Positions 1 to 14,600 of a stretch of DNA of 64,000 nt are shown piece by piece. Both the position numbers and the translations under genes were made by a program. Source of the DNA: Macquaria australasica (Eukaryota > Chordata > Actinopteri > Centrarchiformes > Percichthyidae); assembly GCA_005408345.1 (NCBI GenBank), contig SEMN01000158.1, forward strand, positions 806,001 through 870,000. Direction: 5' to 3'. Within the stretch, counting starts at the first letter, position 1. Each line of letters opens with the position of its first letter. The notes below the pieces were generated by a model. The model was given only the letters and a program-made list of their open reading frames with translations. It searched no databases and was not told the origin of the DNA.

Positions 1-716
1 ACATACAGTAAGTTCTCATATAAAGGCCTGGTCTTTAATAAACGCAGGGTAAAACAATCACTGAGGGGAGTGAAATTACCTGTAGCCTACACTGTAGGCT
101 GATGAGTCATGTCATACCACTTCTCTGCCATCAAGGTAAATAAAGACCACTATTTGAGAATTTACGGTAATGCATTGCATAGAACCGAACCCTAATTATA
201 ACCATTACAACTACATGGCTAAGCCCAACCCTTACCCAACTTTAACACATTTTAACTTTAATTCTAAAACCACGTCTTAGCCCTTAAACAGACTTTTTAA
301 GAGGTAAGAAATGGCCCAAATTGTCGGCAATTTGGAGGTTCAAATAGGTCTCAAAATTAGTGTACAAGTGCAAGAGCGCACCCACAAAAAAACAGGATTC
401 AGTCGATGGGTTTTTGAAAGACGAATGTTTAAGCTGCTGATGGACTCATTTTAAACCTGTAATTATGTAGATTGACACAACAGTTCTATTCTTTATTAGC
501 AGTGTGTTTCTGCAAAGTGCTTTCCTTCAAAATCTATAAAACCTGTGTGTAATGCTAATAGACGTAAAATAATTCTATTAGAAATATCTGCTCTTCATAG
601 ATGCTGTATCAAACAATCACAAATCTTCTTTTTCCTAAAGACATTTTTTTTAATTGAACTTATGAAAATGTACATTGGGTGGGTGTTGTGTGCTGCAGAC
701 ACAAACACACACACAC
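1..716. other. scara3 intron, left edge of window
   Basis: This stretch lies downstream, in gene orientation, of the last scara3 exon visible and should be intron. I see no exon that continues the stalk. Positions about 190-345 resemble an old degraded interspersed repeat with CCCTAA/CCTTA-like runs, common in fish introns. A CA run at about 700-716 directly follows the splice donor. Confidence 0.5.
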
Positions 717-936
717 CTGCTGGGTGAGGTCGTAGTACACCTCGGTGGACATGGCGATTCTCTGGTGATCTGCTATGATGTTGTTTTGGAGGAAGCGCAT
801 GTTTTGCGTGGTGCTGCTCGTGTTGGATTTGATGGCGCTCAGAACTCGGCTGTAGTTCTGCCAGTCGGTGGTCAACTTCTGGAGGACCAGAGTCTCCTCA
901 TCTGCTTTTCTCTGCAGGGCATCTATCCACATTGTA
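717..936 (-). CDS. scara3: scara3 exon 8, stalk segment
   Basis: This 220-base exon encodes residues 217-290, a heptad-like stalk region with several N-glycosylation sequons (NYS, NTS). It opens after the acceptor CTCTCCAG in phase 2 and closes at CAG/GTGTGT, with the CA repeat beginning inside the donor. It is the last scara3 exon in the window. Confidence 0.9.
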
Positions 937-3900
937 CTGGAGAGCAGAGGAAAACACAGAAGACATGTGAGGTGCAGTGGATAAAACATCAGGCTGTGGT
1001 CACATTATTTTGCTTTTCACAAACTATTAGGAAGCAGCCAAAAAGTGTATGATGAATCGTTACTTTAACTATTTATAAATAAGTTAACTACATGGAAATA
1101 ATGAAGGAAAAATAGGTTTTCATTGTTAATAAATCATGTACACATTGCAAAAGATACCATCACCCCATTTAAATCCATGGTCAAACAACTCAAAAAAAGA
1201 TGGATGATAAACTCCATCGGTCACCTTCAGTAGGTTTAAATGCTGCAACTGAGTCACAGCTGTGCCCTTCTCAAATCCCAGTTGTTATTCTAACTGTACT
1301 TTGCCTTCATAAATAATGATTTGCTTATGAGGATTGTCAAAGAAATTGCAGTTTTGGCCATGACACTGGCTTCTTGCCTGCTGTCAGCCACTGATTAAGT
1401 TCCAACACGGCCAGTTCACTAAAAGGTCATCAACACATGTACATGTAGCTCACAAGACATGATTATAATCTAACATGGGGTCGATAAAATCATATGAATA
1501 CTGTAGTAGTGTTCCATTTTTTCCATGATGAAGACAAGACGTTGACGAGACGAAACAATATCTGTTATGAAACAAAACTATAATGAAATCTCTCTTTATT
1601 TTTGTTGACAAAAAGAGAGGAGATGAAATTACTGTTTGTTTGTTTTTTTCCAAACAATCATGTGATCCAAAACTCCATCTTGCCATTGAATGGCTGCACC
1701 CGACGACTGTAGGAGCTCGGCCAACATCAGACAGTGATGGGAAAAGCACATGATGGCAACAGTGAGGATTGGTCGGAAAAAAAACAGTTTGCCATTTGGA
1801 CCCACTTCAAAGGAAAAAGTGAGTGTGTAGTGACGTTATCAAGAGAGAAGCCCTATGGCTACAAAATAGCTCGGAACAATAATACAAATCTGAAGGACAC
1901 CTCAAGGCGCACCACACAGAAACTGAGGTAACGTTAATGATAAGAAGTTACTTTTTAACTTAAATTAACTTAAGCCAATTAAGTCACAAAAGACTGTCTT
2001 TATAAGAGGCGTCTTTTGTCAACTAATCTTTTGATGACTAAAGTGTTTTTGTTGACAAAAAATTGATTAAAAATAAAAAGGATGAGGTTGACTAAATATG
2101 ATTAAAACTAACATGGATTTTTGATCTCAGGATTAAGACTAAATCTAAAACTAGCTGACAAACTTAACACTATACTGTAGTGATAAATGTTTTGGAAATT
2201 TGATACTTGTGAATGTCTACGTTGTTCTCCCATTTCTCCAAAACTGCAAACGTCTGTATCTTTACCTGCAAAGCTTCCAGTCACAATAAAGCAAAAGAAT
2301 TCATGTGTCCCATAGTCAATATGTGTTTAAGTATAAAACACAGTTCAGAGAGTATTAAGTACCTGAGTGCCACCGTCGTGTTAACTTGCTGCGCTGTAGC
2401 TTTGATGTCATACTGATCCTCCGTCAGTGTCTTCATTTTCTCCTCAGTCTCCTCGATCACGTCCTTCCAGCCCTCCACCCGATCCAGGTATCTTTCCAGC
2501 GACTGGTTGAGGAGTTTGATCGACATGAGGTGGTTTTGCATGTCGCGTGTCAGCCGGTTGCTGGTGGTCTTTAGGGTGGTCTGGGTCTGGGAGGCCTGGT
2601 CCAGGACCTGGAAGGGGACAGGAAGTTAGTGAGGCTGTACACCGTTGTATAAAAAGCTCAAATGTGAGAATTTGCTGCTTTTCTCTGTTTTATATCTTTA
2701 CATATTAAATGTCTTTGGGTTTTGGACTATTGGTTGAACAAAACAAGCGACCTGAAGATGTCACCTTTGTCTCTTAGAACTTGTTTTGTGATTTACCATA
2801 CAGTACCTGCTCCTGTCCCAGTATCATCCTCTGGATGTCTTCAAACTCTCTCTTCAGCCTGCTGATCTCCTCGCTGTACAGAGTCACATCCAGACAGCCT
2901 GAGCAGTTGGAGGAGGAGCTCAGATCTGAGGGATAGAAGAGGCAGGATAGATAAAAGTTCTAGATGTCTGTATATGATATATGTCAAAGCTTCTGGTAAC
3001 CACATGTGTGTTTTATGAGAGAGAAAAAGATTGTTTGAGCTCCCCCTGACATCACATTCAATTATCCGTACTGCTTCACACTTCATGAATGACCTTAAAA
3101 CACCTGGTACATATGCAGGGTAGCTATGTAGTAAGTCTATGTAGACAAAACAATCAAACCGCAAGGTCCATTTGGTAGCTGTTCAGGAGCTTTTGATTGT
3201 ATCATCTACCACAGTAGATGGGAAGAGACTAAATGTCACAAAATGTAATTCAGTAAGTTAAGTAACTGTTCCAAACAGCGACTAAATGGACCTGATAGTG
3301 AGATTGTTTTTGTCAACTGCTGTTTCCAAGGCAAAGAATTAACTTTCAATCTCAATTTTTAAGCCAATGGGAACGGGAAGTTCTTAAGGTGACCAGAAAA
3401 AATGGAAACTTGAGCATCTACATTTCCATGACATCCAGAGTTGCTACTAAATGGACCTTGTGGTGAGATTGTTTTGTCAAAAATGAACTTCTGAACTTCT
3501 GAACAATTTCCCATAATCTTTGGGTCTACGAGGCCACGCTGACTCAATATAAAAAACTTTACCGTCTATTCCTTGCTGAACCCTGGAGATCTTCTTGTGG
3601 TAGACGGACTCCTCCTCAGACAGGTTGTCAACCTTCCTGAACACTGGAGACACGGTGAAGTTGAGTAAAATAAGAGAGATAAAGAAAAATGTTTAAGGGT
3701 TATAAAATTACAAACTCTAATTCCTGAGTTCAGTATTTACGTTTCAGTGAGGGAACAAGCGCTGCTGATAGCCATGTCACAGTTTTGTTTTTGTGAAAGT
3801 CAGTGTAAGTCAATGGGGAATTAAACCATTAGCAACCACCAACACCAACACCACTGGTGCTTGAACATTTAGTATAACAGTAGTATTCAGGGAGAGAAAA

Positions 3901-6900
3901 TAACCATGGAGGATGGTTCTGAATGCTGAGGAGTAGATACAGAAATGATTAACATCGGCAGTACGTCAGTGTTAACAGGACATAGGAAGTATTTAAAGGA
4001 GAAAAAACAGGAAGTTGTAATTTAAGCCCCTGATAACAAAACACGGAGAGTTTTCATTAGCTAACAAATGTAACCAAAACACTGATGAATGATGGTTTAG
4101 CCAGCTGGCCAGGTCCTGCTCTCCCAACATATTTCCCAAGAGAGCAACAATCGTTTAGTGAGTGTGAGTTTTTGTGTGTACAAATGTACATTTGTGAGAG
4201 TGTATTTGCAGACTTTTTCAGCATCCCAAACCCTGATTCATGCAGGTCTGTTCCATGGTGTGTTTGCATATATAAATGCTTCCACATGCGTTCTGCACAT
4301 ACCACCTGCTCTACTGTATTAGCTGCTGCGACAGTGAAGCTGAACATGGCTCATGGCTTTTGCTAAATTATGTGCAACGAAGCTTAAGCAATAATACAAA
4401 ACTTTAAATCAATGAATTTCATAAAACATTCTTATGGACTGTATGTAAATCAGCCACTATTTCTATTTGTAGATTTCTACACATGCTTTGGATGTGACAG
4501 CTTGGCAAAGTGTATGTCACTCCAAAAAATTAGTTATTTCCAAAGCAAATAGTTAAAAAAACAAACAAAAAAAAAACTGATTTTTGCATAAGAATTTATT
4601 TTTATAAAACAGATGTTCAGCATGGAACAGAAAATCAAAGGTTAGTTGTTCCTGTTTTTCCTTGTGCACATGCACAGTTGGGAGTTGCAGCCAAGTGCAA
4701 TATCCTTTCTGTTTATACTTAAGTTTTTAGGGCTTTGGTGGTATACAGCTGTGCTGGAAGTTGAAACAAACATAAACTAAGTTCTGTTTCTGTGTATAAA
4801 GCATTAAAAAAGAGCAGCGATTCTGTGTGCATGTTTATGTTTGTTGGCACACATTTTGGGTACAATGAATTTTTGTAAATGCTGATGCTCAATTATCTGA
4901 TGCTCAATATACTATATAGAAATATTTCCATTTAGGAAAGATTATTATTCTTGCCCACAGGATGCTGAAATTCTCCACTGAAATTCAGGATACCAAGGGC
5001 ACAAACAGTCTGCATAACCGAAGGCTTTTTGTTATCAGTTCAGATCTCTCTCATGCGGACTGTGAAAATCAACCTGAAACAACAAAAGTGAGGGGTACAA
5101 AAATAGGATTTGGAGAATCCACAGTGGAAATTATGCCCTTGGTTGCAGTAACAAGAAACTGGATTCACAAAAATATAGACTAGTTTACCGTAGCTACACT
5201 GTCCCTCATGCTAGGAAGAATGTTAAAAGAACATTAAGTTCCTATAGGAAGTACCACACAGTAATTAATATAGTAAACATATACTGTACACCGAGTCCAC
5301 AACAATTAAAGTAAAACAGAGTCAAATACATTACAGTTAGCCCAGTAATTTCAAACTTTCAGAATGTTGTATTTGCAACACATTAGCCTCAGACAGCTAG
5401 CTTAATGGCTGGCTTGGCTAGCAGTAAACTGATCGCAGGTAAACTAATTTAATATCTCAAATTACAAACAAAAAGCTGTAAGAAATGGAGCACCTATCCA
5501 ACAAGGATATAGAGTGCTGCAGGAATGAGTCCTAAAACCCGGAAATGAGTTAGCATGTTTGCCGTTTCGGTTCCCTCGTCTGGATGTGAACGGGTTTTTG
5601 GTTAGATGCCTGAAATGTCTGTGGTTAACACAAGTTTAAGAGATTTTCACGTTTTGTTCTACAACATAAAATATGTCAGTAAATACCCCACTCTTCAATT
5701 CTGAAGCTTTTGCGTGTCTTAAAAAAGGCGGTTGCTAATTTCATTTAAGTGGCTAAATGAAACTACTGCAGTTGATCTACTCACACGTCCGCCTTTACAG
5801 CCTCGTTGTGTTTATACTCGCGCTCTTGCAAACTATTCTAAGTCAAACTTTCCCAAAGGCTTTTGTAGAAGAGGTAAGCTTGTGAATTCAAATTACAAGT
5901 CAGAAGCTTAGTGGTGGTGACAGTGCAGTGAGTTTATAGCCTAACATTAGCCTTTTACCTCTGGCAATTGCATTTACGCTTCAAAAATCATAAAAGTGGT
6001 GTTATCTTGCTGAACAAAACGTGTACGTATCATAAACTTTTGTTTGCCGCAGAGCTTATTTTCTGCAATTATCCAAAATCCAATGGAAAAATCCCATTGG
6101 CTTTTTGTCGAGGGAACTTCCGGGTTGGCCTACAACCTTTTATCCACCGGGGTGGTGGATAAAAGATTCCTGTCAATATTTGGTCACAGATCTGGCAAAA
6201 TGGTGGATGTAACAATGTCAGTTAAACTGCTGTGGAACTGCTGCTGGCAGAACACAAACTGTAGTGAACAGTATGTCTACATGTTTCCAGCACATGTGTA
6301 TGTAAGTAAATGAAATGCCCGCACACACTTCACAGCAGACCCAGAACAAAAACTGAACTTTATTCCTGTACATGTGTACCTGAATACAAGCTTGTACGTG
6401 TATTGTTGGATTTGACATCACTCTACCAAGCCTCGCTCTCTCTCTGCTCTGAGATCCCCAAACGGTAGTAAAAGATGAAGATTTACGGCTTTTCAAACCA
6501 AATAAAATGTGATGTTAATGTGGAAAGCATCTGTTGGTGCTGAGCAGCTGTCAGGTAAAACATGGCACACAAGGACGCTGGACCACATTCATTTGAACTA
6601 TGGGAGTTAAATGGACTGTGTTTTATTAAGACACACAAAGATAGAAAAGTAGAGCCTGATCTTTTCCCATGACAGGCCGACTTCTCACTTTAATGCACAG
6701 TGCCAGCATTAATCAGTGGAATGACCTAACAAATCACAAGGCTGTCGAGAATAGTTGTTTTGACCGCTGACTGCATCCAACCTTAGAGATTGGCGTCTCT
6801 GTGGGGGACTCTGGGAGATAATATCTGAGGTATTTTTGGTGCTAATTTGGTTTAGAGACGTTTACTTCGCAGGATTAATTGATTACATCTTGACTATAAA

Positions 6901-8583
6901 AAAGGAAAGCTAAACTTTTGCTTCAGCGTTCAAACTGCAGCTCACCAAGCGATGCCAGCACTGCCACAGTAATGATGAGGAACGCAACAAATCCATAGAG
7001 GACTTTGACAGCCAGCTGGAGAGAGTGGCTCTGCTGGCACCTCATACAGCCACCTCTGCTACGACCTGGAACAACATTGAATGAATATACACGTAAATTA
7101 TTTTGTGTGAGTGAATGACTACATAAAAACAAAAATGTCAGAGTCTGATAAGTATGAGCACCTACATTTGATTTGATTAGATTATTCAACTTTGTAAAAA
7201 TTCCAAAATTAATATCAGTTTGAGCTGTTTAAAACAATAACAATACATTTACTTAAGTCAGTAAAAGTACTCATTATAAAAAATAGCCCTTTTTGTGTTA
7301 TGTAGTTCAGAGTGTTATATAACACTATCCATAGGGCTGCAAGTAAGGATTTTATTGATTAATCTGCCAATTATTGTCTTGATTGACCAAAATAATGGTT
7401 TGGTCTACATAATGTCAGAATATAGTGCAAAGAGCCCAAGTTGACATATACATATGACTTTTGGTTTTTGAATAACAGTTCAAAACCAAAATCTATTTAG
7501 TTTACTATCATAGAAGACTAACAAAACCAGCAAATATTCACAGTTGGAACCTTAAAAAATTTCTTTTATTTCTATTAATCGATTATCAAAATTGTTGCTG
7601 ATTAATTCTTAGTCAATTAACTTATCGGTTAACCATTTCAGCTCTATATATACCGTAACATGATTATTACTGATAGCAGCATTTTAATGAATGGTTGAAG
7701 TGGAGCTCATTTTAACTGCTTTAGTAGAAGTTTAATCTTTAATAACGCAGCATTATTTTATCAGATGATCATGTGTTTTGTTTGAATAATTTCAATCTGG
7801 AAAATCATAACTATAGCTATTAAACAAATGTAGTTGAGTAAAAAGGGCAATATTTCCTTCTGATATGTAGAGGAGTATTGTCAAGGTATTTACACACAAG
7901 TAAAGCACATACACACACACGGCCTATGTGTACACAGTATGTCACTGGTGGAAAAAAAAGAACCATAATACAGATGACAGTATTTGTTGTTGTTAGACTT
8001 GTATACAGTGGGGGAAATAATTATTTGATCCCCTGCTGATTTTGTAAGTTTATCCCCTTACAAAGACATGAACAGTCCATAATTTCTATGGTAGGTTCAT
8101 TGTAACAGAGAGAGACAGAATATCAACAAAAAACTCCAGGAAAAAACATTAAATAAAGGTTATAAATTTATTTATATTTGATTAAGTGAAATAAGTATTT
8201 GATCCCGTACCAACCAGCAAGAATTCTGACCCCCACAGACCTGTTATGTGCCCATGAGGCACACAAATTAGTCCTGTCCCTTTAGGAACGTACTCCTGAT
8301 CTTAACTCATTATGTGTGTAAAAGACACCTGTCACAGAATCAACCTGTTCCATTGAAACCTCTCCACCACCATGGGCAAGACCAAAGAGCTGTCAAAGGA
8401 CGTACTTAATCAAATATAAATACATTTATAACCTTTATTTAATGTTTTTTCCTGGAGTTTTTTGTTGATATTCTGTCTCTCTCTGTTACAATGAACCTAC
8501 CATAGAAATTATGGACTGTTCATGTCTTTGTAAGGGGATAAACTTACAAACTCAGCAGGGGATCGAATAATTATTTCCCCCAC

Positions 8584-8650
<67 letters not shown>

Positions 8651-11600
8651 CCATCACCTCTGAATGAAGGCATTTCCTCCTCCCCAGTGAAATCCTCCTC
8701 TGAAAAACAAGACAAGGAAAAAATTTGAAAACGTGATGTTCCTCTACTGACCAAATAACAACCAAATCATGGAATATACAGGCTTTAATATCTGTAGTGT
8801 TTATAGTTAAAGTGGTGAAAATACAAGTTAAGTTAAAAAAAAATATGTAAAAGGGAACTCACGAAAGAGTCGCATTATATTCTCTGCATATCTGTTTCTT
8901 TTTTCAGAGACAACATGGTCTAAAGCAACCCTGCTTGAATTACAACCCTGCAAATGGGTGGTTGTGATTGTATTAAAGGAACAGTTCAACATTTTGGAAA
9001 ATACTTTTACTTACTTTCTTGCCAAGAATTAGATTAGAAGATTGATACCGCTTTCATATCTGTCCCTTTAAATGTGGAGTTAGAGCTAGGAGGCGATTAG
9101 CTTAGCTTAGCATAAAGACTGGAAATGGGAGGAAACGGTTAGCCTGGCTCTCTTCAAAGTTGAATGGATAAATTGTCTCCCTCTGAAACTGCAAATTGCC
9201 ATTTTTGCATTTCTGTTTGTGCACAGATTAAACAAACAAGACACAACATGTCAAGCTTTTGACAGCGATGCTGTTGGGTGGATTTTAGCTAGCTTCCAGT
9301 CTTAATGCTAAGCTAAGCCAATCACCTCTTGGCTCTAGCTCCGTACTTATCGCACAAACATGAGAGTGGTGTCAATTTTCTCATTTAATTCTCGGCAAGA
9401 AAGCAAATAAATGTCCCAAAATGTCCAACTATTCTTTTAAGATATAATGGAATATTTTACTTCTCTCTGAATCAAAGTGAATCTTACGAGATCAAGTAAG
9501 GGCAGCAAACAAGAAACACAAGATTCATTTGCAGACCTTGAATTCAAAGACAGCACCATATTTATTATGTGGCCGATGATCATGCATAATGAACTAGTTC
9601 ACATGTATGTTTCTTAGCTCTGGACAAAAGAAAACCTTGATCGTTACCTTTGAAAAGCTGGTTCTCATATCCACCATAGCTGTCTGCCAAAGAAAGAAAG
9701 ACAGAGAGAGACACAAAACAGACGTTTAAAAAAACGAAGCTGAATGAAATCAATTCTGCTGGAGCCACCAACAAGTTTTATTGCTCCTGTCATAAATCAT
9801 CCAAACCAGCTGCCTCACAATCCTCCACATCCTCCCCCCTGAAGTTTCTGTTATACAGAGTTTGTTCAGTATGAGGCTGCTATCTCAGCACAATAAAAAG
9901 GAAGGTTTTTGTTCTGCTCAGATGTTTTCTCTGAGCTGTTGCTCACTCTGGAGAAAACAGCCCCATAGTGGTACAAAGTATGAGAACAGTTGTTGGTTTT
10001 GTGTGCTGATTCTGGTGGGAGTATTGTGTGTTGTGTGTGTGGGTGCGCACATTGTGTCAGAGGAGGTTGTCATCACACACTCTGGCTGGAAAGGACCGAA
10101 GAACGAAGCATGACTTCCACAGAATATAACCAGAGGGTTTAATAAAGCACACAAGGCCAGTTTACTTGAAAGTCCCAGAGTACATTCAACGTCATGTTTT
10201 CATAACTGTATGTACCAGTAATGGACTTTATACAACACGTCATTAACTGTACACCACCCAAACTGGTAGCCCACACATTTAGGCACTGCGGGTGTGGCCA
10301 AAACACTCAGTGGAGCTGCAGGGGAGGCTGTGACTGAAGGAAAAGAGCTGGGAAACTCATACATATCCACTCATACACAGGAAGAAATGAGTTTGGCAGG
10401 TTACTGACTAGCTGAGGAGAGACAGTCTGCCATGGTGCTGTGTTGATACTGCCAAAGGAGCTGGCCTTAAAGCAAACAGTGTCAGGCTGAGTTGTCAGAC
10501 TGCAGAAACATTGCTGTATAATGTAATGCATGCGGTCACACATGTTACTTCAGCAACTGCACCTGAAAATGTGCACAGCTAAATGACTTTGCAATGATGT
10601 TTCTGACTGTGGAAAATGTGTTGACTGAGTCTGACGTAATTTAAAGGAATATTCCATCAAAAATCTATGTTGTGAGTTTCAAATACTCACCACCTGCACG
10701 CTTTAAGGTGGCTCTGAAAGGTTTCAAGATTACTGCTTTGTTGTTGACAAATGAGGCATAGCGTTAGCTCAGGCAGAGAACTGAAGTCATGCTTGCAATA
10801 GCTGATTGGCTACCAGCTGACTAATAACATCCAGTCATAATCATACAGGAAAACACAGAGGCCTTTATAATCTTCTACCTCCAACCTCCTCTTTGTGTGC
10901 TAATCTGAGTCTACCAAGAAGAATGACAGCATCAATTGTTTCAGCAAGTGCAGCAAACCGACATCTGTTTATATTGAAATGACAAAGTCTGATGACCTTA
11001 TTACAGAGCGACAAAGTCCACTGGACAGGAGGTCTGGGGGAGTTGGATGTGGATTGTGTGTGTGGATTTAGTGGTTTAGATTTCTTTTTGAGTTGTAAAA
11101 AGATCCTTTATTTTTCTCTTATATTCCATCTCTCAAGCCAATACAAAATGTTGCACATTTTCTAGAAAACCAAAGTGTCTCCTGTGGATCAGTCTCTGCG
11201 GTTAACCACAAAATCAGCTCAACATGAAGAGACGTCCGCGCCTCTCATAGGGAGAGCAAATGGCTGGGAAGAGAACAAAACCAGGAGCAGGACGCACACA
11301 ATGTCTGATGATCTAAGGGTCACTTAACACTTAACTTAACAGACAGAGGCCTTATCATACCTCATGTAATCAGCACTTCTACACCAGACTGTTTTAGTGC
11401 AAACATTTGACCTAAAACTGCATATTCATAATTAATTCAAAGGGAGAACAGTTTACCTTCATTCACAGTCTGCACATAGCGTCATGGGATAGGTGGTGAC
11501 ACAAACAGGGTCATGTTAATGTTAGGTTTTCCACAAATTAACGTATTGTTTAAGTTTGTCTTAAACCAAATTGCACTCTGCAAACGCCACAATGTTGGCG

Positions 11601-14600
11601 AATGTTTATGTCAGTCAGCAGTGGAACAGCTGAGGTCAGGTCTGGGTGGATGAGTCTGACATAATGATGGAGGGTGGAGCGAGGGAGAGGAAAACCGGAG
11701 GAGAGGTGAAGGCAGCCACCTTACAAAGAACTAAAAGACAGGAATAAAGAAAGGACATTAAAGATAGAAAGTTTGCACGTCCACGCAGAACGTTTTGCAG
11801 TGGAAAATTCTGAAAACTTGCCAAAACATCTCATGGTAGTTGACGAGGACAAGAGGAAGGCTGACCTGCACAAACTCTTCCAGGATTAAACTGACTGACA
11901 TCTCAGTTTGCTGATATATGAAGCCAGTGTTTGCCTCTCTCATTAGAAACTAGAAAACAGATATAGGTAACGTCTATGTGGAGCCACTTATTTCTGCTGT
12001 GACATAAAATACACATGAATATGTCTCACTGTCATTATTGGTACCTTTAGATGAGGCCATGCTAATAACCGTGATTATCTTCCTAAACTACCTCTATCAG
12101 CAGGATGACATTGTTTGACGTTGCCTTTCAAAAGCATATGACTGTTACTAAATGCTTCATCTGACCTGCTACCTCTATAGTAAGGGTTTAGTTAGGTTTA
12201 GGCACAAAAGGTAGGTGGTAGGAGATGAGATACGAACAAAAGTCATTCACCAATTTTTCTAAGATATCAACCCACAACTTTAATTAGAAGGCAGCAGAAG
12301 TAGAAAGAGTAGTACAAGTAGTGAGAGTAAGGGTAAGGGTAGTAGTATCATCACATACCATCATTATTCAGTGGAGAGGTTTCATGTCTCATACTGGGCC
12401 AAATGCCTGTTTAAGAGACTTTCCCACCCGGATTAAAATACATTTCTGGGGAAAAAAATTAATTCTTGTCTTTTTTTTTTTTACTTCTGTGGCATGAAAA
12501 TGGTCAGATTTGAATGTTTGAATGTCAGCACATTATTTGCCATTGGAAGCTGAAATTCCAAAATATCACAAATCAGTATCCACCCTCAAATATCTGCCGG
12601 CTCCTCTGTTATGTTTCTCCTCCTTTACCTCCCTCCCTCCCTCCCTCCCTCCCTCTCTTTTTCTCTCTCCTCATGTTTTCCCCGCTCTAGCTGTGGAAAA
12701 AACCCTCACGCCTGTCTCGTTAGTGAGGAAGTCGACCTGTCCAACACACACAGAGCAGAACTGAGCTGATCTGACAGCACAACACAGCCCTACCAGGTCA
12801 CACCTATACAGTCAGGCAAAGGCAGAACGCTGTGAAACTACTAAAACTGTATTTGGCTCAGTCTAAATCAGTGGACACAGTTTCTTTGTCAAACTAACAC
12901 ATTTTGATTTGATTATGCTTCAGAGTTTCAAGTGAGCCGTACTTGAAACTGAAAACAAACATGGAGCATCTGCATAAACCCTTCATGACGTGTTCTTTGC
13001 TTTCCTGTAACTGAGTGGGACCACATAATTCAAAACCACCATCGAAACAAGATCTTAGTCCAATTGGTTTGGATCTCCGTGTTCTCCATTCTTTAAAAAA
13101 AAAAAAAAAACTGCATTTAGGGAGAAGAAAAAAACACCTTCACGGTTTGAAATATCTGCTACGAGGTGTGACGGTGCTAAATCTCAAACCCAGCCTGGCG
13201 GTCTGGACCCCCACAAGGGGTTCGCAAGATGATTAACAGGATTAACAGGACAGAAAAAACAACACTTTTCTGCCTCACAAAATTATGTTTACTTTTTCAG
13301 ACTTACTTTAAATCTTTGCTTTTATTCTTGTGAATTACTGGATAATTTTACCTCCTCAGGGCTCTAAAAATTATTACTATAAGGGAAGAAAAAAGCATCC
13401 ATCCACCCCGACCTCCTCCTTACATAGAGTTTGTCACTCTATAACAACATCACCTGACTTCTTCTTTTGCCCACGTCATAATTACTATGGCCGTTTTTTT
13501 CACATGAATATAAACAGACGTCATTTTGTGGCACTTGCTGAAACGATTGATGCTGTTATTCTTGTCAGGAGGACACTCACATGTTAGGGGTCACTAGCCA
13601 AACTGGTTGGGAACTATTGGGACGCACTACTTTCAAACAGTGCAACTATTCTCTCTTACTATTGCTAGTTCTGAATATGTTGCTATCATAGCAGTGAAGT
13701 GCAACCCCATCGCCAAACAGGGATGCAGGTTTATGTTTAGTGGCAATGTTTTTCAAATTGTTGCTTTCTACAGTATCTGCAAATGGCAACTACGGTTTGG
13801 TTAAGTTTAAAGAAAGGTCACGGTGATGGCAAATGTAGTCTAGTTAAGGAACGGTAAGGGTTTGTTAACCTAACCGCAAACTCCTCCTGCATGGAAGTCA
13901 GACGCGCTACACACCCATTCACCACCCTGACATGTCTCGTTACATAGGGCCACTTCTACTTCCTGCACTGACACTGCATGTTGGCACTGGACGTAAATCT
14001 TGAGGTGTGAATTTATCCGATATGGACGTAGTTCTCAGGCTGATAACATCATGACTAGGTGTCAAAGTCATAAAGTAAATGTTTAGATTTGGATCAATAA
14101 TAAATTGGACTGATCCTACTAGTTTTTCAGTGTCAGTGATATAAGGAATATTCAAAACTGAAAACTGATACAGACAACAGATTTCCATGGTTTTGGTAAG
14201 TAAACAACCCTGAAGGTACAAGGTGAACTCAATTTGAACTGAACTCTGTTCTTTAGACGAAATTTGATTAGGACAGAATTCTGCAGCGTAAAGATGCTTA
14301 AAACAACAGAACAGACCATAAAACAAACTGTTACAATTTGGACAATAAAATGCACTGTAACAATATTATAAATAAATACACCAAGGTCAGCTTAATGCAA
14401 CTGCTCTTTGAGATCAAATTAAATATGGATTATTTGCAGTGTGGTGTTCTGCAAAACAAGACCAAACAAGACACATTTTATTTTTTGTTGTCGTTGTTGT
14501 TTATCCAGACTGTCAGGCAGACTGAGGATGGAAAAGTTTAGTTGCAATTTGAATACACACTGAGAGCCCAGTAAGAGTGCACTTGTGCTGAGACAAGGAG

